64,000 nt of DNA from Eutreptiella sp. 'Long Island Sound 2002' (Eukaryota > Euglenozoa > Euglenophyceae > Eutreptiales > Eutreptiaceae), in assembly GCA_964036045.1 (NCBI GenBank), contig OZ038385.1:33055629-33119628 (forward strand), in the 5' to 3' direction. Shown here one piece after another: positions 9,398 to 17,458 of this stretch. Every line of letters starts with the position of its first letter. Positions within the stretch are counted from its first letter, which is position 1. The notes below the pieces were generated by a model, which was not told where the DNA came from, ran no database searches, and was given only the letters and a program-made list of their open reading frames with translations. The position numbers and the translations under genes are program-made.

Positions 9398-10107
9398 AGA
9401 AAGATGTCCTTGATTTATGCCCTTGATATTTTGATGATGTCCTGCAGGCTTTGTAGTTGAAAACCCAAACCAAAGCAGCAAGTAGAGCAAGAACAGGATG
9501 TGGATCGAATCAATGATTGGTTTTGGAATCCAGTGTAACACAGAAGGGCTGCAGATAGACAAAGCAGGTTTATACACAAAGATTCAATCACAAATGGATA
9601 ATACAAAAGATTTTATATGAAAATTGGTCTGACTCTTGCCTCAGAGATAGCATTAGGTACTTCATGGGCACTCTTTTGGGTGAAATGGTGCTGGTTAGGA
9701 ATGTGGGGCATAGATGTCAGGACCACACAGAAAATGACTTGGCCAAGCAACTGAATTCAGAAACAGTTACAAAGTGGGACCACAATTAGTGGTAGAAACA
9801 ATTGAGTCTAGGGGTCTTGGGGTGGGAGACCACTAAGCTTAACCTCCAAGGCCTAAAGCATGAAATGCCTATTTTACTTCAGTATATCCTCCATGAAGGA
9901 AGGTACCTCCACTCAGTTGAGTGGTAGGGGTGAACTTCATGGGGGGCTAGGGTCACAACCCTAGCTACTGTAAGAAAGTGTACTTTTGGCTACAAAAGAG
10001 AGATGAAAAACATTTAAGTTTGTCTTAGCATCAACACAAGGGTTTTAAGGGGGGCTTGGCCTGGATCAAGCCCTCCAGGAAAGACATGGCAGTGACTTTT
10101 TCTTACA
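9398..10107 (-). repeat. E2 3' LTR
   Basis: Near-identical and colinear to 19749-20458, both 710 bp. Read on the minus strand it runs from TGTAAGAAAAAG to CATCTTTCT. Edges are good to 1-2 bp: the terminal base differs between the two copies at each end. No purine-rich tract is evident just upstream (10108-10130). Confidence 0.92.
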
Positions 10108-12656
10108 CACTGTAGGTACCCTTGAAAAACAGTGTAATGTACCGTGAATGATGTCCCTTCGATGGGGCATTCCTCAAAAGTCGCCGGCGTGCGACGAAAA
10201 CGTTTGGAAAAAGTTTGGGGGTAGTGGGGTTTGAACCCAGGACTCCCTCCCTAGAGCACATATGCTTGCCCATTAGGGTACAGTCGAACGCTCTAATGCG
10301 GACGGCTATCGCGGCATAAACAGCGTTTTAGTAAACGTCCTGACCAAGGGCCGGGGCGAAGCAATACTCCCAATGGAGGACACAAATCTCCAGGAGCTGG
10401 AAAAAATAGAAAATGTAACCAACAGGGAGTGATACCTGCGGTTTAGCGGAAGGGGTTGCGATTTAGCAAGTCAAATCGCTAAAAGTCGACGAAACCACTC
10501 GGGAAATCGTCATTTTTACACATAACTCAAAGTCGCAGACAAGCGCAAAGGAAGCGGACTCCAAGAAAAGGGTTGCGCAAGCGTAAACCGCTTTTGAAAA
10601 AGAAGGTATGAGCTGTAGTTTTTAGAGTTTTAAAGGAAATTTTTGCACAGTTGCATCAAAATGTTTATAAACTTCAGAGAAAAGTTTTCAAATTCAACCC
10701 ACACCACAGAGCAGGTCAACAACCCGCCTCTCAGGTATGTCAGTGTCATCTCACACTCACGCATTGCGTTCGTGTTGGTTGTATCGTCAAAACGTTAGGG
10801 CTGTCAACGCTGTGCTTGTTGGGGGGTCGGGTGTTCCTCACTCGTGCTCTGCACAGGTCAAAACAGGAATGAAAGGTATGCGATGCGATTGGAGCGCGCA
10901 GCGTGCACGTAGGGTTAGAATATGCGCTGTGCTCGCGATGCATGTGCCTAATCGAGGCATTCACACGCTGTGACGCTTTCCCTGTACCCCAAATTCACCC
11001 TTGTTTTCCTCTTCACAGGTAAGTAAAGAAAGTGTTTGTTCGTGTGTGGCCGTAGCGCTAAAGTAGGGTTGCTTAAAACGCTTAGGCTTGTTTTGTGTTC
11101 GCTTCATCCGGCATTCACACGATGCATGGTGAGTAGGGTAGGTCAGCCCAGGAGGAGCTCACCTCCTGGTAGAGTCGTTGTGGTGATAGTTTAGCCTCCC
11201 TTCCCTGCGTGCACATGATGCATTAAAGGGTAGGCCACGCGAATTGCGCACGGTAAACCTTGTTTAGGTTACCCAGGGGCTCCTCGGTACGTTCTTTAAG
11301 AGAACCTGAGGAGTCTCTTAACGCTTGCTTGCTTGACAGGGGAGCTGATCCTTCAGCGTGTTTGCGGACAGTGTATTATAGGTCACACTGAGAAGCGTAT
11401 AATACGTGGAGTGTGGCTTGGTTCCTCCGCCGCAAACACCCCTTCATTTGCCTCTGTTGTACAGGTGGGAGAGGTCCAGGGTGATTGGTGCACGCAGCAG
11501 CTGCCTTCGGCGGCTATCCATTTTTCTGCCCCAGCAAAACAGGGGCGCTGATCACAAATCCAATGACTGTGCCTCAGCCAGGACTGGCGAGGGCAGTTCG
11601 ACTTCAACGACATCTGCGCTGTGCACGCAACGAGAGCACCCCTTCCCTCCGAGCCCTAACAGGGGAAACGCGTTGTGGCGTCCCCTGTCAGGCCACAGTT
11701 GCTTAGTAGCGCTATGTTCTCTTGTCTTCTTCACAGGAGGGCCATTAGGGCCCGAGACCTCTCCGACAGCAGCACCAAGTAGCGTGTGTAGGGGTTAGGG
11801 TCAGCAGGCCTGGCAGGAGTGGAGTGCAAGTGATGAGTGCTCACCCTGCCTTCGAAGGCCGGTGCTGGCGTTAGTGAGTGTAGTGTAGTGGTGTCTCCTG
11901 TCCCGCGTGCTTTTCCTCGTGGGCAGGGGAGTGCGTTAGCTTTTGGCCTGTAGCAGAAATGGGCGTTTTGTATGCCCTTAGCACACTTGGCCACCCCTCC
12001 CCTCTAGTAGGTAGGGCTTTTGCCGTCTTCCCCCAAGGATAGGCGCCAGCACAGAAATTGGGCGCCATAGAAGTGGTTATAGTACCTGATTAGGACCTTC
12101 GGTCCGACGTCAGCGAAGCCCGGTCTCCGGGAGCCACGCTGGGGAGAGAAGTGAGACACACACAGACATACGTAGCACACATAGGGGTATGGTAAACCCT
12201 GTAAGGAAGGGTAGAGCCCCATGGGTCTGGACCAGTCAGGGGTCCTAACTGTCGGTCCGCTTGTCCCCAAGGAGGGAAGACACACCTTGCCTCATAACAC
12301 CTTGCTTGTCATTCCCCCCTGGTGTAGTAAGCCACCGTTCTTCGTTGGCTCAACACATGGTCAACAAGGCATACACTCGCTGGGTGGCTGCAATCCTGAT
12401 AAGCGGCCACCTGGCTCACGCTGGAAACCATAGGCATGGGTCTGCAGGGCACAGACAAGGTCAGTGCAGTGCTTAGTAAGCAGTAGTCTGTGAAGAAACC
12501 AATGGCCTTCGGCCAGGGAGTGGTTGTCACGGGGGGCTAACGGTCCTGTGGTGCGATGCAATGCGGGGCAACTGTGACAACTGCTCTTACACCCATACAC
12601 AGGCACGTCTGCAGAAGAGTGCTCACTGTACCTGTCAGTAGACTGACACAGGGAGA
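10108..12656. other. E2 non-coding 3' tail, 2.5 kb
   Basis: Between the chromodomain and the 3' LTR there is no convincing ORF on either strand. Composition is intermediate in GC and rich in T/G words. It holds a tRNA-like segment (10204-10295) and, on the plus strand, several pyrimidine-tract CAG|GT junctions (10734/10735, 10856/10857, 11018/11019, 11464/11465). It could be a very long 3' UTR or captured non-element DNA. Copies A and B also have a long tail (~1.65 kb), but I see no similarity between the two. Confidence 0.7.
10204..10295 (-). other. tRNA-like / SINE-like segment in the E2 tail
   Basis: The minus strand contains GGGTTCAAACCCC, a good pol III B box in T-arm context, and about 60 nt upstream TTAGAGCGTTCGACTG, reminiscent of a D-arm/A-box region. 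The acceptor 5' strand does not pair with the 3' side, so this is not a functional tRNA. It is more likely a tRNA-derived fragment. Confidence 0.35.
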
Positions 12657-12881
12657 TTAGTTTCGCTTCTTACACTGGGACATAGTCTCAGCACAGGTTA
12701 GGAGCTGCCCCTCGTTGTTCTCAACGAGGTAAGTGCGGAAGATGGGGTTGATACTCCCATCTGGTTGTATGAAGGCTGACATAGGTTCCCAGGTCGCCTC
12801 AGATAACCCATAGCCATCCCACAGTGTTAGGAATTTCCATCCCTGTTTATACTCGTGGCGAGCAATACCTGCAACCACGTA
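12657..12881 (-). CDS. pol: E2 chromodomain (C-terminal of integrase, after in-frame TAG)
   Basis: In the same frame as the integrase ORF and immediately after its TAG (12882-12884), the minus strand reads YVVAGIARHEYKQGWKFLTL, then WDGYGLSEATWEPMSAF. The two parts show the chromodomain pattern: an aromatic first strand, the W-x-G-Y core and TWEP. Chromodomains at the integrase C-terminus define chromoviruses and target integration to modified histones. The stop would detach the domain unless it is read through or is a recent mutation. The domain ends near 12690 and the frame closes at 12657. Confidence 0.7.
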   Translation of the reverse strand, partial: YVVAGIARHEYKQGWKFLTLWDGYGLSEATWEPMSAFIQPDGSINPIFRTYLVENNEGQLLTCAETMSQCKKRN

Positions 12882-14084
12882 CTAACCATCGACTGCCATC
12901 TCATCGGCAGTCATCTCTTCGAGTTCGTCTGCCTCATCTGGACTGACAGCGTTCTCTAGGTCTATACGCTCAACCTCACTGTCGCTGAGGCGCCACTCAT
13001 CCCAAGACAAGTCGTCAGGGGAGTGATAGTGCCTCAACTGCCTAGGTGCACACAGCAGTTCACCACCTAGACGTGGACTGCACCTGACATGGATCCTGGG
13101 TCCATCTATCCTGATGATACGATACGGTCCAAAGTAAGGGTCCTGTAGGCAGTTACGTGGCCAGGAGGGTAGGCGTGAATGGTGTACCAAAACAAGGTCA
13201 GCAACCTTGAAGCTGGCAGGTCGCCATAGGCGGTTCCGTCGGCTCTGTTCACGGTCATGAATGTGTCTCAGGTTAGTACCAGCCTGGTTAGCCAGTGACT
13301 GCTTGTGTTCCAGCCAATCTCCCACAGGGCTCTTGAAGTCCTCAGGAAAGGGGGTTTTGAAGAACCAAGCAGGTCGTCCTCCATGGAACAGTTCGTGGGG
13401 GGTGAAACCCGTAGAAGAGCTCCGCTGTGAGTTCATGGTCAGCACTGCCCAGGGCACTAGGCGTACCCAGTCCTTGGTGCGCTCCTGTTTCATCAGGATT
13501 CTTAAGTTTTGCTCCACCACACGGTTCTGTCTCTCACAGAGAGGGTTAGACGTGTGGGTATAGGGCACACCTGTGGTTACCTCCACGTTGAGGGCATTTA
13601 GCACTCGTTTGTACCACCCAGTGTCACTGCGGATGCGTACATCCTCATCAGAGTGCACCTGCTTAGGTGCTCCATAGGGTTCGAACCATTGTTCGACCAA
13701 CATTTTCACAGTCTGCTCACCTGTGATTTTCTTATTGCAAGGGAACACACGGGTGAAGCGAGATAGACCACAGGTGACTACGAGGCAACTATCATAGCCG
13801 CCAAAGTGTGGTAGGCCGTGGATGAAATCCACGTAGAGCAGAGAGTTAGCACAATAGGGTATGGGTAAGCTGGAGATCAGGCCCCTATCCCTACTGTCGT
13901 TCTGCTTGCTGGCATGACAGCCACAAGCATCGACAATGGTCTGCATACGCAACCTCAGTTCAGTCAGGGTTAGACTAGAGTAGAAACACTCACGGAAGAA
14001 GTCCACTGAGCGATTAGCGCCAGTGTGACCAGAACTGAGATGGGACCACTGTAGGCACCCATCCAGTCGTGCCTCAGGCACCAC
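12882..14084 (-). CDS. pol: E2 integrase
   Basis: 400-residue open frame whose true reading extends back to about 14112, overlapping the RT-RNase H ORF in another frame. It has the His/Cys zinc-binding N-terminus (HLSSGHTGANRS, then ACGCHASK). The DDE core comprises YVDFIHGLP (first Asp), VHSDEDVRI (second Asp) and NPLCERQNRVVEQ (Glu), followed by a GPY-type module (FGPYRIIRID). It inserts element cDNA into the genome, here making a 5-bp duplication. The frame change relative to RT falls in an A-rich run near 14105-14115 and is most simply a 1-nt deletion. A -1 shift is the alternative, but no canonical slippery site is present. It ends at TAG 12882-12884, just before the chromodomain. Confidence 0.88.
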   Translation of the reverse strand: MVPEARLDGCLQWSHLSSGHTGANRSVDFFRECFYSSLTLTELRLRMQTIVDACGCHASKQNDSRDRGLISSLPIPYCANSLLYVDFIHGLPHFGGYDSCLVVTCGLSRFTRVFPCNKKITGEQTVKMLVEQWFEPYGAPKQVHSDEDVRIRSDTGWYKRVLNALNVEVTTGVPYTHTSNPLCERQNRVVEQNLRILMKQERTKDWVRLVPWAVLTMNSQRSSSTGFTPHELFHGGRPAWFFKTPFPEDFKSPVGDWLEHKQSLANQAGTNLRHIHDREQSRRNRLWRPASFKVADLVLVHHSRLPSWPRNCLQDPYFGPYRIIRIDGPRIHVRCSPRLGGELLCAPRQLRHYHSPDDLSWDEWRLSDSEVERIDLENAVSPDEADELEEMTADEMAVDG

Positions 14085-16663
14085 AATTCGGTCCTCGTAG
14101 AAGAGGTACTGATTGTTTTATACCACTGGTGCCCGTCAATGACACGGGGTTCGAGACCAGTGCTGAGGGTTTGGAGAATTTCTTCATACTCTGACTGATA
14201 GTCGGTTAGACTCCAACCCTCCAGGATTCCAGCAGTGCGCATGGACAGGTCAAGCTGGACATCCATACGCTGGAAAGCCTCTCTGGCGAGCGCCTCAGAG
14301 CTCTCACCAATGAGCGCACCGAAGTTGTTGCGCGATATATGGTCAGACAGTTCATTCTTTATCCCGGGGATATGATGCACTGTCAGCCTGAACTGGCTCA
14401 GGTAAGTCCACCACCGTTTTAGCTTTCCTTTCTCTGGTGGTGGGCCCTTCTGAAAAGACTTCACAGGCTCCTGGTCACACAGCCAGACAATAGGGTTGGA
14501 TCCCAGGAGTCGGGATTGTGACGATAACACCAACATACCCGCCAGGAGTTCCTGGTCATAGGTGCTGTAATTGGAACGCGCTTGGTTCCATTTCCAATTC
14601 CAGTGTCCCAGTGGCACCAGTCGCCACTCACTGGTAGAATAGTCATGTTTCAGCGAACCATCACGGTTCAGTCCAGTAGTACGATAATGGCAGTGGGTTA
14701 GTTCAGCGCGGTTAAGCTCCTGCCATTGGTAGATCGTACCTCCCCCCCCTACATCACTGGCATCAGTGATCAGGACTATCTCGCCCTCAGGGCGGGGCAC
14801 TCCCAGGCAGTTGGAGGAGGCAATCTTCTTCTTCAACTCTTGGAAACACTCTTGCTCTCTGGAGGTCCACCTCCAGGGAGTGGTTTTCTTGATCAGGTCA
14901 GTGAGGGGTGCAGAGGAGTGAGTAAAATTGTGGATGTGACGCCGATAGAAATTACAGGCGCCCACAAAACTCCTCACATCGTGTAGGCCCTTCTTAGGGT
15001 CATCGCCAATCTGCATGTCCTGTAGGGGCTGCATCTTAGACGCGGCACGTTTCCACCAGCCATACCCCACGTCGAAACCCAAATACTCCATCTCCTCTTT
15101 CATAAACTCACATTTTTCGAGTTTGATTCGGAGATGGTTTTCTTGACAGACAATGAAAAGTTCACAGAGGAGAAGGACATGGTCCTCTTTGGTATTAGTA
15201 CCCAAACTCACGTCGTCGATGTGAGCCTCCATTTCTGCACCCCGAGAAATCAACTCTTGTACTAGAGGCCTGTGCCTCAGTATGTACAAAATTTTGTTCA
15301 TAAGCTCCTGGAAGAGCGCTGGGGCATTAGCCACCCCGAAAGGCATAACCTTCCACTTGAAGACACGACCCTTAGGGGTTATAAAGGCCAACAGCTCCTG
15401 AGCTGCGGCGGTTAGGTCCACCTGCCAGAAACCCGAGCGTTTGTCCATTTTTGTCTTATACCTGCATTTGGAAATACGCTCCAGGGTGCTTTCCATGTTA
15501 GGAATACTCCCTGAGTTGTTCTGGGTTTTCCTGTTGACCTCACCATAGTCTACAACCAGACGTAGGGCAGTCGACCCTGGTTTGGCAACAAGGAAACAGG
15601 GACTGCAGTGATGGGGATAGTCCCCGTGCTTATACTCTTCAACGAGGCCAGCATCAATGCATTCTTGGATCTGGCGCTCCATTTCTTCAACCTGTTCCTG
15701 TGGAGCGGGATAGGGACGACGCCTCACTCGCGTCTTTTCAAATTCTGGTTTCAATTTCAGGTCCATCTGGACCAGTTTTTTACAAGAAGGGGGAGGCGGC
15801 AAGGCGCCGAAGACCTCCTCATAGGTTATCAGCAGTTTCTTCAGGCGGGGGTCAAGGTTAAGACTCTCGAGTTTCTGAAGGAAATCCTCCTCAGCATGGA
15901 GGTTGCTTTTTCCATGTTCTTTCTTTTTCTGCCGATCAGCAGTTTCGGCAGGCACAGAACCATCGCCCCACTCAGGGGGACATTGCTGCCCATAGTGCAG
16001 AGAATACACTAGAGGTATCTCAGGATCAGGCAGCGTATAGGACTCATCGTCCTCCTCAGAGCAGATGGAGGATTTCCAGGTCTGTCTGAGGTATTGCAGC
16101 CGCTCTTGGCGTTCAATACCTTCGGCCTTCAGGTACAACAGCCGTCGGAGTTCCTGGGTATCATGCTCAGACAATGGCATGTTATTAGCAGCAGGCCGCG
16201 CCAGAGCATCAGCACTCCGGGCCACGGGTTCACCTGTGTGCATAGGCTGCAAGTGTAGCACTGGCTTCCCAACAGGGGAAGCGGGTTCAGAGGTTGACTC
16301 TAGATCTACCTCCTCTAGCAACAGCTGGGCTAGGAAGGCACTATGTTTTAGGTCAACACAGCTGGGATCAACAGAAGGAATAGTGCTGGCGATCTCAGAC
16401 AGTTGGTCGTCAGCATCCTCTTTTACAGCTGCAGGTTCCAGATAGTCATCGGGAGACTCACAACCTGTAAGTGTGGCAGATAGGTGCTCAGGAGATCGAT
16501 TTTTGAGATCGTAAAGGGTCAGGCCACGATTTTCGGCCATGACCTCTTTCAGTAGCACCTGGTCTAGGTCACACAGGGGTACAGGATTGAGAGATTGATC
16601 GACGATGGACAGGAAACTGGCCCAATCAGGGGCCTGCATAGCTGTGTCTGAGTCCTCAGGCAC
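13970..16663 (-). CDS. pol: E2 reverse transcriptase and RNase H
   Basis: 897-residue frame. The first ~290 residues are an acidic, low-complexity linker. RT motifs follow: LPPPPSCKKLV, KMDKRSGFWQVDL, MPFGVANAPALFQ and AHIDDVSLGTN (catalytic IDD). RNase H follows with VLITDASDVGGG, YDQELLAGML, WLCDQEPV and KNELSDHISRN, which together supply the D-E-D-D carboxylates. The last ~40 residues, below about 14110, are out-of-frame readthrough of the integrase region. The frame equals that of gag and PR: only TAA 16685-16687 separates it from PR, so Pol may be made by readthrough. Copying of the element RNA takes place in the Gag particle. Confidence 0.92.
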   Translation of the reverse strand: MPEDSDTAMQAPDWASFLSIVDQSLNPVPLCDLDQVLLKEVMAENRGLTLYDLKNRSPEHLSATLTGCESPDDYLEPAAVKEDADDQLSEIASTIPSVDPSCVDLKHSAFLAQLLLEEVDLESTSEPASPVGKPVLHLQPMHTGEPVARSADALARPAANNMPLSEHDTQELRRLLYLKAEGIERQERLQYLRQTWKSSICSEEDDESYTLPDPEIPLVYSLHYGQQCPPEWGDGSVPAETADRQKKKEHGKSNLHAEEDFLQKLESLNLDPRLKKLLITYEEVFGALPPPPSCKKLVQMDLKLKPEFEKTRVRRRPYPAPQEQVEEMERQIQECIDAGLVEEYKHGDYPHHCSPCFLVAKPGSTALRLVVDYGEVNRKTQNNSGSIPNMESTLERISKCRYKTKMDKRSGFWQVDLTAAAQELLAFITPKGRVFKWKVMPFGVANAPALFQELMNKILYILRHRPLVQELISRGAEMEAHIDDVSLGTNTKEDHVLLLCELFIVCQENHLRIKLEKCEFMKEEMEYLGFDVGYGWWKRAASKMQPLQDMQIGDDPKKGLHDVRSFVGACNFYRRHIHNFTHSSAPLTDLIKKTTPWRWTSREQECFQELKKKIASSNCLGVPRPEGEIVLITDASDVGGGGTIYQWQELNRAELTHCHYRTTGLNRDGSLKHDYSTSEWRLVPLGHWNWKWNQARSNYSTYDQELLAGMLVLSSQSRLLGSNPIVWLCDQEPVKSFQKGPPPEKGKLKRWWTYLSQFRLTVHHIPGIKNELSDHISRNNFGALIGESSEALAREAFQRMDVQLDLSMRTAGILEGWSLTDYQSEYEEILQTLSTGLEPRVIDGHQWYKTISTSSTRTELWCLRHDWMGAYSGPISVLVTLALIAQWTSSVSVSTLV

Positions 16664-16684
16664 ATAGATGGGGTCGTCGGGGAG

Positions 16685-17434
16685 TTACACTCTTCCCACG
16701 GTCATTCGCTCTAGCATACGGCGCCAGTAAGCATGTTCACCAGAGCAGCCCCAGTCAGGGGTGCACATAACAACCCTTCCTCCCTCATAAGCGATTTTGG
16801 TTAGAACCTTCGCGAGCAGGGAGAAGGTAGGGTTAGCATACGCTAGGCCCATTGCTTTCCAGAAGAAACGGAAAGCATTGTTCAGTTGTTTCGAGCAGTA
16901 CAACTGCATGATGTGCTGTTGTTGGCTCGCACACAATTCCACCTGGATCTCATCCAGGTTTACCTGAAGGGCCGCCAGTCCATTTTCAAGAACGTGACGG
17001 GCCAATTGGTAGTTTTCAGTATGATAGTTAGTCTTGGATGCGTAGCGCAGCCCAGACTCTTTTCGTCCTGACAGCCCCAAAGGTACGGAGAATAGCCCAC
17101 TGCCAAAGTCGCAGTGCAAAGAATAAGGGCGCTGTAGGGACAGCATTTTTACCTGGGGGTTTCTTCGTAGGAAGTCCGTGCCAATGACAATGTCAAAGGC
17201 GTCAGTGTCCAGCACTCTGCAGTGTTGGGTCACGGTTTCGTCGCCCAGACATATAGTCACATCGACCCCCCCCAAGGAATGGATGGTACGCCCATCCCCT
17301 ACTCTTATGGCTACCGTCTTAGTTTTCTTGAAAGTCTTTAGCAGGCGCCAAGCCACTATGGAAAGTGTTGCACCGGTATCAAGCACTGCTCGAAAAACCT
17401 GATCCCCGATTTTCACGTGGATCCAGAAAACCAA
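16685..17434 (-). CDS. pol: E2 aspartic protease plus Dam-like domain
   Basis: Open from just after the gag TAG. The retropepsin core is AVLDTGATLSIVAW (catalytic DTG), with DIVIGTDFLRR as the second motif. From about residue 160: VELCASQQQ, MQLYCSKQLNNAF, GLAYANPTFSLLAKVLTKIA, VVMCTPDW and a YW pair. This is the same order as the Dam/DIRS methyltransferase-like domain of E1, A and B (NPTF codons near 16819-16840). The native start is not an ATG: the frame is fused to gag through TAG 17459-17461. It closes with TAA 16685-16687 followed by CTC. Confidence 0.85.
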   Translation of the reverse strand: MVFWIHVKIGDQVFRAVLDTGATLSIVAWRLLKTFKKTKTVAIRVGDGRTIHSLGGVDVTICLGDETVTQHCRVLDTDAFDIVIGTDFLRRNPQVKMLSLQRPYSLHCDFGSGLFSVPLGLSGRKESGLRYASKTNYHTENYQLARHVLENGLAALQVNLDEIQVELCASQQQHIMQLYCSKQLNNAFRFFWKAMGLAYANPTFSLLAKVLTKIAYEGGRVVMCTPDWGCSGEHAYWRRMLERMTVGRV

Positions 17435-17458
17435 GTCCTCCTCCTCGGAGCCGCCCCC

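Noticed and set aside
14100-14120. Programmed -1 frameshift between E2 RNase H and integrase
   Set aside because: No canonical X XXY YYZ heptamer in the right phase. A 1-nt loss in an A run explains it.
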